Of a DNA stretch of 64,000 nucleotides, positions 49,221 through 57,729 are shown in pieces. The first letter of the stretch is position 1; each line of letters begins with the position of its first letter. Under the pieces are notes generated by a model. That model saw only the letters and a list, made by a program, of their open reading frames with translations. It did no database searches and was not told where the DNA came from. The position numbers and the translations under genes are program-made. The DNA is from Sandaracinus amylolyticus (GTDB lineage: Bacteria; Myxococcota_A; Polyangia; Polyangiales; Sandaracinaceae), in the NCBI RefSeq assembly GCF_000737325.1, contig NZ_CP011125.1, positions 310,001 to 374,000 of the forward strand, given 5' to 3'.

Positions 49221-50174
49221 GTGACCGAGAGCTACGCGATCGCGTCCGCGGTGGCGTGCGTCATCGCGCTCGCGCTCGCGGTGCCGGTGTTCGCCGCGTC
49301 GTCGGCGAAGGGCCAGCGCGTGTGGCTGGTCGCGCTCGCGGTCACGCAGCTCCCGATGGCGGCGCTGACGTTCTTCGCGGTCCGCGTCCCGATCGTGCGC
49401 CCGCTCTGGTCACGCTTGCTCGAGGCGTTCGACCCGGATGCCGCGCGCGCGCTCGCCGCGCACGATCCCGACGTGCTCGCGCGCAGCCCGCTCCTCGCGG
49501 CGCTGCTCGCGATCGAGGCGCCGCTCACCGAAGAGCTCGCGAAGCTCGGGCCGCTCCTGCTCGCGCTGCTGTGGCCGCCGCTGCGGCGCCGCTTCTTCGC
49601 CGACGACGCCCGCCGCGTGCCGGTCGCGCTCGCGATCGGGCTCGGGTTCGGGCTCGGCGAGATCTGGTTGCTCGCGGTGATCGGCTCGGGCGCGCCGGAG
49701 GTGCAGGGCCTGCCGTGGTACGCGCTCTCTGGGTTCATCGTCGAGCGAGTGATGGTGTGTGGGCTCCACGGCCTGATGACTGCGGTCGCGGTCGTGCAGC
49801 TCGGCCGCGGCGCGGCGCGCGTGACCGCGGGACTGCTCGGCGCGATGGCGCTCCACGTCGCGCTCAACCTCCCGATCGTGCTCTCGCACGCGCGCGCGCT
49901 CGGCGTCGCGTCCGAGACCTGGACGATGATCGCGACGCTCTGGGCGCAGGTCTTCCTCTTCGTGATGATCCTCGTCGCGCGGTGGATGCACGTGCGCCGC
50001 GACGGCAAGCCCCGCTCGTTCCTCGGCGACGTGCGGTGCCCGACGTGCAAGCAGGTCTACGCGCGCCCGCTCATGGGCGTGAACCTGCCGTGGGCGCGCT
50101 ACGAGGAGTGCGGCCGGTGCGGGACGTGGCAGTGGGTCCGCGCATCCGACGAGGTGGCCGACGATCTGAAATGA
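49221..50174 (+). CDS. PrsW-like intramembrane protease with C-terminal zinc ribbon
   Basis: A 317-residue membrane protein with about eight helices and a GTG start. PrsW motifs are in order: PLTEELAKLGPLLLALL (EE pair near residue 103), GLGFGLGEIW, VMVCGLHGLMTAV and ALHVALNLP. The Glu and His residues would bind a metal in the membrane. PrsW cleaves anti-sigma factors in Bacillus. The C-terminal 55 residues are cytosolic and carry a zinc ribbon, CPTCKQVYAR then CGRCGTWQW, not usual for PrsW. It ends 5 nt before the convergent reductase gene. Confidence 0.82.
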   Translation: MTESYAIASAVACVIALALAVPVFAASSAKGQRVWLVALAVTQLPMAALTFFAVRVPIVRPLWSRLLEAFDPDAARALAAHDPDVLARSPLLAALLAIEAPLTEELAKLGPLLLALLWPPLRRRFFADDARRVPVALAIGLGFGLGEIWLLAVIGSGAPEVQGLPWYALSGFIVERVMVCGLHGLMTAVAVVQLGRGAARVTAGLLGAMALHVALNLPIVLSHARALGVASETWTMIATLWAQVFLFVMILVARWMHVRRDGKPRSFLGDVRCPTCKQVYARPLMGVNLPWARYEECGRCGTWQWVRASDEVADDLK

Positions 50175-50179
50175 CGCGG

Positions 50180-51211
50180 TCACTTCGAGGCGACGATGCG
50201 GTGCGTGATCATCGTCTCGCCCATCGACACGATCATCTCTTCGATGCTCTTCGGTCGGAAGCCGAGCACGCGCCGCGCACGTTCGCTCGACACGTCCTGA
50301 CGCTTGCCGAGCTCGCCCGCGGTGAGCGCGGCCGTGGGGTCCCAGAGCGCCATCGTCTTGATCAGGAAGCTCGGCAGCGCGCGTGTCGGGACTCGGAAGC
50401 CGCGACCCACGAACTCGCGCTCGAGCACCGCCGCGATGTCGCGCATCGAGGTGTGCGGCCCTGCGACGATGAAGCGCTGGCCTGCGGCCTCGGCGACCGT
50501 CATCGCCGCGACGTGCATCGCGGCGACGTCGCGCACGTCGACCAGCGCGAAGCCGAGGTCGGGCACGCCAGGGAACGCGCGCCCGAGCAGCGCCGCGACG
50601 ATCTGACCGGACACCGAGACGTCGGCGTCGAGCAACGGACCGAGGATCGCGCCGGGAAGCACGGTCACGAGCTCGAAGCGCTCGTTCGCGGGAAGGCTCG
50701 CGACGTAGTCCCACGCCGCGCGCTCCGCGAGCGTCTTGCTCTGCTCGTACGCGCCGACCGTGGGCCCGAGCATCGTCCAGTCGTCCTCGTCGTACTTCTT
50801 CGAGCCGTCGCGCGCGTGCCCCCAGATCACCGCCGCGATCGACGAGGTGACGACGACGCGCTCCACCCGCGCGGCGTGGGCGGCGCGAACCGCGCGGAGC
50901 GTCCCTTCGCGCGCGGGGCCGATGACCTCGGCTGCGTTCTTCACGGGCCCGCTCGGAACGGGGCTCGCCGTGTGGACCACGTAGGTACATCCGTTCGCAG
51001 CGTCGGCCCAGCCCTCGTCACGACCGAGATCGAGCCCGACGAACGACAATCTCGCGCGGCTCTCCGGCGGCACCAGCGCGCCGAGCCGCGCCTGCGCCTT
51101 CTCCACGTCTCGCACCGTCGCGCGGACCGCAAACCCCGCGCGCAGCAGCGCGAGCGTCGTGTGTGCGCCGAGGAATCCCGTCGCGCCCGTCAACAACACC
51201 AGCTCGTTCAT
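50180..51211 (-). CDS. NAD(P)-dependent epimerase/reductase (extended SDR, dihydroflavonol-reductase-like)
   Basis: A 343-residue Rossmann-fold enzyme. The nucleotide loop is TGATGFLGAH and the catalytic Tyr-Lys pair lies in YEQSK; the Ser is in VVTSSIAAV. The sequence type (VVHTASPVP, TKAEAEKAAW-like SKTLAERAAWDY) is that of dihydroflavonol-4-reductase/cinnamoyl-CoA-reductase relatives, which in bacteria reduce aldehydes or ketones of many kinds. The ATG at 51211 directly precedes the first strand. It is divergent from a LysR gene 71 bp away, which probably controls it. Confidence 0.9.
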   Translation of the reverse strand: MNELVLLTGATGFLGAHTTLALLRAGFAVRATVRDVEKAQARLGALVPPESRARLSFVGLDLGRDEGWADAANGCTYVVHTASPVPSGPVKNAAEVIGPAREGTLRAVRAAHAARVERVVVTSSIAAVIWGHARDGSKKYDEDDWTMLGPTVGAYEQSKTLAERAAWDYVASLPANERFELVTVLPGAILGPLLDADVSVSGQIVAALLGRAFPGVPDLGFALVDVRDVAAMHVAAMTVAEAAGQRFIVAGPHTSMRDIAAVLEREFVGRGFRVPTRALPSFLIKTMALWDPTAALTAGELGKRQDVSSERARRVLGFRPKSIEEMIVSMGETMITHRIVASK

Positions 51212-51250
51212 GTCGCTGGCGTACCGGCTCCGAGGCATTACACCCAGAGC

Positions 51251-51270
51251 ATGACGCGCATGCGACGCAT
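51251..51270. promoter_or_regulatory. Candidate LysR operator between the divergent pair
   Basis: ATGACGCGCATGCGACGCAT is a partial dyad centred on CGCATGCG, with ATG/CAT ends. LysR regulators bind such interrupted dyads in the space between their own gene and a divergent target. Only part of each arm pairs, so this is tentative. Confidence 0.35.
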
Positions 51271-51282
51271 GACCGGAGCGCG

Positions 51283-52230
51283 ATGACTCCCGACGCCCTC
51301 CGCGGCCTCGACGTGCCGCTGCTGGTCGCGCTCTCGAGCCTGCTCGAGACCGCGAACGTCACCGCGTCCGCGCGCGCGCTCGGTCGCACCCAGTCCTCGA
51401 TGTCGCGCACGCTCGCGCGGCTGCGTGAGCTGTTCGGCGATCCGCTGCTCGTGCCGGTCGGCCGCGCGATGCGTCCGACGCCGCGCGCCGAGGAGCTGCG
51501 GCCCGCGGTCGTGCAGGTCCTCGAAGGCATCGGGCGACTGCTCGCGCCGCCTCGCCCGTTCTCGCCGCGAGAGGCGCGGCGCGTCGTGCGCATCGCGGCC
51601 TCCGACTACGCGAGCGTCGTGCTCCTGAACGGCTGGATCGACGAGCTACGACGGGAAGCGCCGGGCGTGGTGGTCCAGGTCTCGCCGGTCGACGCGTCGA
51701 GCATCGATCCGCTCGCGCGCGGTGAGCTCGACCTCGCCATCGCGCCCTTCCTCGCCGGCGTCGCGCTCGATCAGTTCGTCGTGCGCAGCCTGCTCCGCGA
51801 CGAGCACGTCTGCGTGATGCGCAGAGACCATCCGATGGCGAAGAAGAAGCTCGCGCTCCGCGACTACCTCGCGCTCGAGCACGCGATGGTCGCGAGCGTG
51901 CTCCCGACGGTCTCGAGCGTCGACGAGGCGCTCCATCGCTTGCGCGTGACGCGCACGATCGCGGCGCGCATGCCCTCGGTCGTCTCGGCGTTGATGTTGG
52001 TCGCGCAGTCCGACCTCGTCGCGACCAGCTTCGCGCGCGCCGTCCCGCCCTTCGGCGGGATGCTCGTCGCCAAGCCGCTGCCGTTCTCGGTCCCGCCGCT
52101 CGAGCTCAGCGTGATGTGGCACCCGCGCGAGACCGGCGATGCCTTCCATCGCTGGCTCCGCGAGAGCCTGCTCGCGCACGCCGCGACGGGACGACCACGG
52201 AAGCGCCGCTCCGCACCGTCGCGTGCCTGA
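51283..52230 (+). CDS. LysR family transcriptional regulator
   Basis: A 315-residue LysR protein. N-terminal winged helix: LLVALSSLLETANVTASARALGRTQSSMSRTLARLRELFGDPLLV (read in overlapping parts), followed by a linker helix and the periplasmic-binding-like effector domain (VRIAASDYASVVLLNGW, LDLAIAPFLAG, CVMRRDHPMAKKKLALRDYL). It belongs to the NodD/LinR-like side of the family by the position of MSRTLARLR. It diverges from the SDR reductase gene, its likely target. Four ATGs lie before the chosen ATG at 51283, but the family starts at LRGLDVPLL. Confidence 0.92.
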   Translation: MTPDALRGLDVPLLVALSSLLETANVTASARALGRTQSSMSRTLARLRELFGDPLLVPVGRAMRPTPRAEELRPAVVQVLEGIGRLLAPPRPFSPREARRVVRIAASDYASVVLLNGWIDELRREAPGVVVQVSPVDASSIDPLARGELDLAIAPFLAGVALDQFVVRSLLRDEHVCVMRRDHPMAKKKLALRDYLALEHAMVASVLPTVSSVDEALHRLRVTRTIAARMPSVVSALMLVAQSDLVATSFARAVPPFGGMLVAKPLPFSVPPLELSVMWHPRETGDAFHRWLRESLLAHAATGRPRKRRSAPSRA

Positions 52231-52237
52231 GATCCGC

Positions 52238-52243
52238 TACCCT
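52238..52243 (+). promoter_or_regulatory. Candidate -10 element (TACCCT) of the giant kinase gene
   Basis: Identical to the TACCCT box before the HbpS-like gene. It ends 11 nt before the GTG at 52255, and no Shine-Dalgarno lies between. It sits 8 nt after the LysR stop, so the kinase probably has its own transcript. Confidence 0.4.
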
Positions 52244-52254
52244 GACGCTCACTC

Positions 52255-55200
52255 GTGCCGCCCTCGACGTCTCCTCCGCCGCCCGTCCTCGGTCGTTACC
52301 GCATCCTCCGGCGCCTCGGCGCGGGCGGGATGGCCGAGGTGTTCCTCGCGAAGTCGTCGGGCGCCGAGGGCATCGAGAAGGTGCTGGTCGTCAAGCGCGT
52401 GCTGCCGACGTTCGCGCGCTCGCCGAAGTTCGTCTCGATGTTCGTGGACGAGGCGAAGGTCGCGATGCGCCTCAATCACCCGAACATCGTGCAGGTCTAC
52501 AACTTCGAGCAGGTGCGCGACGAGTTCCTGCTCGCGATGGAGTACGTCGACGGGCTCGACCTCGGGCGCCTGCTCGCCGCCGCGCGGCGCAAGGGACGTC
52601 GGCTTCCGTACGCGCTCTGCGCGCTGGTCGCGATGGAGGTCAGCAAGGGCCTCGACTACGCGCACAACCGCAAGGACGAGTCGGGCGTCGCGATGGACAT
52701 CGTGCATCGCGACGTCTCGCCGCAGAACGTGCTCGTCTCGTACGACGGCGCGGTGAAGGTCGCGGACTTCGGCATCGCCCGCGCGCGCATGGTCTCGGAG
52801 GAGACCGGCGTCATCAAAGGCAAGTTCAGCTACATGTCGCCCGAGCAGGCGCGCGGTCAGCGCGTCGATCGACGCAGCGACGTGTACTCGGTGGGCGTGC
52901 TGTTCTCCGAGCTCCTGATGAACCGCGCGATGTACCCCGGCCTGCAGGGCATGGAGGTGCTCGAGCAGGTGCGCGACGGACGCATCTCGGCGCCGCGCAA
53001 CGTCGACTCGAACGTGCCCGCGGAGCTCGACGCGATCGCGCGCCGCGCGATGAGCTTCGATCGCGAGGAGCGATACCAGACCGGGCGCTCGCTCGCGGGC
53101 GCGCTCTCGCGCTGGCTGCACGAGCAGGACGATCTGCACGACGGAGGCGAGCTCGAGCGCTTCCTCCTAGAGGTCGCACCGCGCGAGGTGACGAGCCCCG
53201 AGGGGCCGCGCCGCGCGAGCGAGTCGCCCCCCGCCGGCACCCACGCGACCCACATGCAGATGCAGCAGGGTCGCGAGATCCGCGAGCGTCGCAACGTGGT
53301 CGTGGTCGCGGGGCGCCTCCGCGACGCGCGCGAGCGCGAGGCGGTCACCGGGGTCGAGAAGACCGGCGAGGCCGCGAGCGATCTCGCGGCGCGCGTGCTC
53401 GACGACATCGCGTTCAAGTACGACGCGATCCTCGAGTGGCCGGACGGTGCGGCGCGCCGCTCGTTCCGGTTCGCGCTCGGGCTCGGTCGCGTGAGCGTCG
53501 ACGATCCGCTGCACGCGACGCGGCTCGCGCTCGACGTGCTCGAGGCGCTCGAGGGCATCAGCGCGGACGCGCTCGTGCCGTTCACCGCGTCGATCGGTCT
53601 GTCGCGCGGCCTCGTGACGACGGTGCGCACCGGGCCGCGGCTGCGCCACGAGCCGATCGGCAACGTGTTCGACGTCGCGCGCGGCTTGGCCGATGCGGGC
53701 GCGCGCGAGGAGATCCTCGCGACCGGCGAGGTCTACCGGCTCGCGCGGCGCGCGTTCGCGTTCGACGCGCAGGACGTGCGCGACGTGACGGTCACGACGC
53801 ACGGCGGCGGCGCGACGATGCGGCACATCCGCGCGTACAAGCTGCGCGGCGCGCGGACGCGCGAGGAGCGCGCGGCCGAGGCCCGCACGCTCGCGACGCA
53901 GGTCGGCCTCTTCGGTCGCGCGAACGAGATCCAGGCGCTGGTCGAGACGTGGGTCGAGGTCTGCGCGAGCAAGCGCAGCTCGCGCCTCGCGATCGTCGGC
54001 GAGCTCGGGGCGGGCAAGAGCGCGCTCGTCGCGGCGGCGCTCGGTCGCTTCCAGCCGGACCCGCGACTGCTCCGCGTCGAGTGCGCGTTCGGCGCGAACG
54101 AGGTGCCCTACGCGGCGGTCGCGGAGCTGGTGCGCGAGGCGTGCGGCATCCCCGAGGACGCGACGCCGGATCACACGCTCGAGCTGATGCGCGAGTCGGT
54201 GTCGCGCCTCATCAAGGTGAGCGACAAGCGCAAGAGCGTGATCGACGCGCTCGCGCCGCTCCTCGTGCCGAGCTTCTCGAAGGACGGTGACGCGGAGAGC
54301 GGCGATCCCTCGCAGCTCGTCGCGATGGCGGTGCGCGATCTGCTCGGCGCGCTCGCGCGGCAGGGGCCCACCGTGCTGTGGGTCGACGCGGTGCAGTTCG
54401 CGGACGCGGCGTCGCTGCAGCTCGTCGCGCGCCTCCTCGCGCAGACCTACGACAACGCGCTGCTCGTGATCCTCTGCACGCGCCCCGGCGATCGCGTCGA
54501 GCCGCTGCTGCGCGGCATCCCGCGGCTCGATCTCGGCGAGCTCGCGGACGAGGATCGCAAGGCGCTGATCGTGGCGCAGCTCGGCGGCGCGCACGTGCCC
54601 GCGGATCTGCACCAGGCGATCGTGCACCGCGCGGGCGGCAATCCGTTCTTCCTCCTCGAGCTCGTCGAGGCGCTGCTCGATCGTGGGGTGATCCGCGTCG
54701 AAGGGGAGGGCGACGGCAAGCGCGTGGTGCGCCGCCAGGGCGCGCACCTCGCGCTGCCGACGAGCCTCGAGGACGTGATCGCGGCGCGCATCACCGAGCT
54801 GCCCGATCGCGAGCGCATCGCGCTGCGCTGGCTCTCGGTGGTCGGGCCCGGGCTGCGCGAGGGCGAAGTCTCGCGCGTCGCGGGGATCCCGATCGACGAC
54901 GCGATCGCGTCGCTCGAGGCGCGCGGTCTCGTGCTGCGCAAGGCGGGCGGCGCGCTCGCGTTCTCGAGCGCGGTGGTGCGCCACGTCGCGTACGAGAGCA
55001 TCGAGCCCGGCGATCGTGCGCGCATGCATCGGCGCGTCGGCGCGTGGCTCGCGGGCCTCGACGTGCCGGTCGCCCCGTCTCGCGTCGCGCGCCACCACGA
55101 GCTCGCGGGCGATCACGCGGCCGCCGCCGCGGCGTGGAAAGAGGCGGGACGCGCCGCGCTCGCCGTCTACTCGAACCGCGACGCGCTGCGCTTCTTCGCG

Positions 55201-56520
55201 CGCGCGCTGCAGCTCCTGCCAGACGACGCGCCCGATCGCTTCGAGCTGCACGAGGTGCGCGAGCAGATCCTGCGCGTGCTCGGGCTGCGCGCCGAGCAGC
55301 GCATCGAGCTCGAGGCGATGCGCGCGATCGCAGAGGGCGCGGGGGCACAGCGCACCCGCGAGCCGCGCCTGCTCGCGATCGCGATGTGCCGCCTCGCGCG
55401 GCACGACCTCGACGCGTCGCGTCCGGTCGGCGTCGAGGCGATGCTGCGCCGCGCGCTCGATGCGGCGATCGAGGCGGGCGACAAGTCCGCCGAGGTCGAG
55501 GCGATGCGGCTCTTCGGTCACCTGCGCCGCGACACCGGCGACGTGCACGGCGCGCTCGAGGCGTTCGATCGTGCGCTCGCGCGGGCAGGGCTCGACCCCG
55601 ATCAGCTCGGCGCACGCGGCCTGACGCTGGTGCAGAAGGGCATCCTGCTCTGGCGCGTCGGCAACCTGCAGTCGTCGCTCGACGCGAGCGCGGAGTCGGT
55701 CGCGATCTTCCGCCGGCTCGGCCACAAGGGGCACGAGGCGTACGCGCTCAACGCGCTCGGCGTGTGCCTCTACTCGAGCGGCGCGTTCGAGGACGCGATC
55801 GCCGTGATCCGCGCGTCGATCCTGCTCGATCGCGAGGTCGGTGATCGCCTGCACCTCGGGCGCAAGGCCGGGAACATCGGGCAGATGTACGCGGACCTCG
55901 GCGATGTCACGCGCGCGATGGAGTTCCTGCGGCGCGCGCTCGACGTGTTCGAGTCGCTCGACGATCAGTCGGGGCGCGTCGACACGCTGACCACGATGGC
56001 GGAGCTGCTCGTCGAGCAGGTCGGGGATCTCGACGCCGCGCAGAGCGCGCTCGACGACGCGCGCGGCATCGCGGAGCGGCTCGGCGATCCCTACGACCTC
56101 GCGCACGAGCGCATCGTGCGCGCGTCGCTCTTCGCGGCGCGCGGTGATCATCCGAGCGCGGAGCAGGCGGCGCGCGCGGCGGTCGCGCACGCGCGCACCG
56201 CGGCCGCGGCCGGGTACGAGCTGCTCGCGGCGGCGCTGCGGGCGCGCTTCCTCGCGAAGCTCGGTCGTGCGCAGGAGGCGCGCGATCTCGCGCGCGAGGT
56301 GCAGGGCGGCGTGCGCACCCGCGGCGTCGTCGAGCGCGCGCAGCGCCTCTACTTCGAGGTCGCGAGCGCGCTGGCCGACGCCGGGGATCCCGAGGGCTCG
56401 GCGCGCGCGCTCGCGGACGCGCGCGCGGTGGTGGACGCGCACCTCGCGCAGATTCGTGACGGCGCGCTGCGCGATCGCTATCTCGCGACGCCGGTCGTGC
56501 GCGCGATCGTCAGCGCTTGA
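52255..56520 (+). CDS. Ser/Thr protein kinase fused to cyclase-like domain, ATPase and TPR repeats
   Basis: A 1421-residue cytosolic protein with a GTG start. Residues 13-290 are a Hanks-type kinase: GAGGMAEVF, VVKRV, HRDVSPQN (His151, Asp153), DFGIARA, SPEQARG. Residues about 340-540 resemble a degenerate class III nucleotide cyclase (FTASIGLSRGLVTTVR, IGNVFDVARGLADAG, EEILATGEVYRLARRAF) with the metal Asp residues lost. An AAA/STAND-like ATPase follows: Walker A GELGAGKSA (about residue 585), Walker B TVLWVDAVQFAD, and GGNPFFLLELVEALL. The last 450 residues are TPR-like helices. It probably integrates a signal and phosphorylates partners; FHA proteins such as the nearby regulator are possible readers. 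Confidence 0.92.
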   Translation: MPPSTSPPPPVLGRYRILRRLGAGGMAEVFLAKSSGAEGIEKVLVVKRVLPTFARSPKFVSMFVDEAKVAMRLNHPNIVQVYNFEQVRDEFLLAMEYVDGLDLGRLLAAARRKGRRLPYALCALVAMEVSKGLDYAHNRKDESGVAMDIVHRDVSPQNVLVSYDGAVKVADFGIARARMVSEETGVIKGKFSYMSPEQARGQRVDRRSDVYSVGVLFSELLMNRAMYPGLQGMEVLEQVRDGRISAPRNVDSNVPAELDAIARRAMSFDREERYQTGRSLAGALSRWLHEQDDLHDGGELERFLLEVAPREVTSPEGPRRASESPPAGTHATHMQMQQGREIRERRNVVVVAGRLRDAREREAVTGVEKTGEAASDLAARVLDDIAFKYDAILEWPDGAARRSFRFALGLGRVSVDDPLHATRLALDVLEALEGISADALVPFTASIGLSRGLVTTVRTGPRLRHEPIGNVFDVARGLADAGAREEILATGEVYRLARRAFAFDAQDVRDVTVTTHGGGATMRHIRAYKLRGARTREERAAEARTLATQVGLFGRANEIQALVETWVEVCASKRSSRLAIVGELGAGKSALVAAALGRFQPDPRLLRVECAFGANEVPYAAVAELVREACGIPEDATPDHTLELMRESVSRLIKVSDKRKSVIDALAPLLVPSFSKDGDAESGDPSQLVAMAVRDLLGALARQGPTVLWVDAVQFADAASLQLVARLLAQTYDNALLVILCTRPGDRVEPLLRGIPRLDLGELADEDRKALIVAQLGGAHVPADLHQAIVHRAGGNPFFLLELVEALLDRGVIRVEGEGDGKRVVRRQGAHLALPTSLEDVIAARITELPDRERIALRWLSVVGPGLREGEVSRVAGIPIDDAIASLEARGLVLRKAGGALAFSSAVVRHVAYESIEPGDRARMHRRVGAWLAGLDVPVAPSRVARHHELAGDHAAAAAAWKEAGRAALAVYSNRDALRFFARALQLLPDDAPDRFELHEVREQILRVLGLRAEQRIELEAMRAIAEGAGAQRTREPRLLAIAMCRLARHDLDASRPVGVEAMLRRALDAAIEAGDKSAEVEAMRLFGHLRRDTGDVHGALEAFDRALARAGLDPDQLGARGLTLVQKGILLWRVGNLQSSLDASAESVAIFRRLGHKGHEAYALNALGVCLYSSGAFEDAIAVIRASILLDREVGDRLHLGRKAGNIGQMYADLGDVTRAMEFLRRALDVFESLDDQSGRVDTLTTMAELLVEQVGDLDAAQSALDDARGIAERLGDPYDLAHERIVRASLFAARGDHPSAEQAARAAVAHARTAAAAGYELLAAALRARFLAKLGRAQEARDLAREVQGGVRTRGVVERAQRLYFEVASALADAGDPEGSARALADARAVVDAHLAQIRDGALRDRYLATPVVRAIVSA

Positions 56521-56629
56521 TCGCGCGGACGCGGCGCGGCGACGTGCTCGGCGCGCGCGCGCGGCATGCGGCGTGCGACCTCGGTCGCGCGCGTCGTGCC
56601 GAGGGGCGGCACGCGCGAAGGAGATGCCG

Positions 56630-56914
56630 ATGTCTCGCATCCTCGTCGTCGTGCTCGCGTTCGCGATGCTCGCGTTCGCTCCATCGCTCGCCGCAGGACA
56701 GAGCGCCGAGCCCGCCGGGTATCCGCGGGTGATCCCGCGGCCCGCGCCCGAGGCCGAGCCGGAGCCCGAGCCCGACGAGGCCCCGCCTCCGCGTCGCGCG
56801 CGCGCCGATCGCCGCGCGTCGTCCGCGACCACGGTGGTGCGTCGACCCACGCGCGGCGCGCACACTGCGCGCCGAGCCCACACGACCCCGAGCGGAGAGC
56901 GTCGTCCGCGGTGA
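56630..56914 (+). CDS. Small exported Pro/Arg-rich protein
   Basis: A 94-residue protein. The signal peptide is ILVVVLAFAMLAFAPSLAAGQ. The mature part is low-complexity: VIPRPAPEAEPEPEPDEAPPPRRARADR, given here in part, then basic repeats of RRxxRG. GAAGGAG lies 7 nt before the ATG at 56630; an ATG six bases earlier would sit on the ribosome site. It may bind a polyanion or the outer membrane through charge. It lies between the giant kinase gene and the convergent cupin. No family recognised. Confidence 0.6.
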   Translation: MSRILVVVLAFAMLAFAPSLAAGQSAEPAGYPRVIPRPAPEAEPEPEPDEAPPPRRARADRRASSATTVVRRPTRGAHTARRAHTTPSGERRPR

Positions 56915-56987
56915 CGGAGCGAACGAGCGCGCGTCGCGGGACATCGCCCGCGCGCGCTCTCGTCCACGACCCTTCCGAACGCTCGGC

Positions 56988-57503
56988 TCAGCGCGGCGGC
57001 GCTGCCGCCTGCGGCCGCGCCGGTGCCGCCTTCACCTCGATGCCGTACTTCTTCCCGATCTGCGTGATCGTCGCGATGTCCGCCGCGCCCTTGGGGATCG
57101 CGGAGACGTCGCGCGACGTCGCGCGCTGCCCTGCCTCGCGGAAGAACTGATCGATGTTCGACGCGGCGCCCGAGTACGTCACGAGCACGCGCGCGGTCTT
57201 GTTCGACACGTTCTCGTAGTACTCCCAGGTGTCGCGCGGGATGTGCATCTGCGAGCCCGCCAAGAGCTCGGTCACCTCGTCGCCGACGTGCACGCGGATC
57301 GTGCCCTCGAGCACGTAGAGCGTCTCGTCGCCCGCGTGCGTGTGCAGCGGCGCGGCGGCCCCGAGGTTCGCGGGCGCGGTCATCTCGACGACGGCCATCT
57401 GACCGCCGGTGTCGCGGCCCGTGACCTTGATCTCCATGAGGACGCCGCCGAACCAGTAAGCATCGCCCTCGCCCTTCTTGATCACGACCTTCTTGCTCGC
57501 CAC
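56988..57503 (-). CDS. Cupin domain protein
   Basis: A 171-residue single-domain cupin. Motif 1 is PLHTHAGDETLYVLEGTIRV, with two His and the Glu; motif 2 is LLAGSQMHIPRDTWEYYEN, where the usual His is kept in MHIP. So a metal ion is probably bound. The start is a GTG at 57503 preceded by GGAGGAAG; the open frame upstream is not family-like. The C-terminal tail is Pro/Ala-rich. The fold serves as dioxygenase, isomerase or sensor; no substrate is suggested by context. It diverges from the hybrid kinase gene. Confidence 0.86.
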   Translation of the reverse strand: MASKKVVIKKGEGDAYWFGGVLMEIKVTGRDTGGQMAVVEMTAPANLGAAAPLHTHAGDETLYVLEGTIRVHVGDEVTELLAGSQMHIPRDTWEYYENVSNKTARVLVTYSGAASNIDQFFREAGQRATSRDVSAIPKGAADIATITQIGKKYGIEVKAAPARPQAAAPPR

Positions 57504-57714
57504 GAGCACTTCCTCCCGAGCGCGCCGACGCGCGCGCCTCGGAGTTGCCGTAGGTCCCGCGTGTGTCGCGCGAAGCTCGGGATCCAGGGGCTCTGAAGTC
57601 CAGCACGTCCACACCGGCGCTCGCCCGCGCGCCACGTCTCGCGCGCGCGCGATCGAGCGTCACCGTGCGCGGAGCGTCACCCGTCACGGCGATGCGACGC
57701 GTCAATCGCGCTGA

Positions 57715-57720
57715 TAGTCT
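57715..57720 (+). promoter_or_regulatory. Candidate -10 element (TAGTCT) of the three-PAS kinase gene
   Basis: A TAnnnT box 9 nt before the ATG at 57730. The intervening bases CCGCCGTCC hold no Shine-Dalgarno, which again suits a leaderless start. Confidence 0.4.
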
Positions 57721-57729
57721 CCGCCGTCC

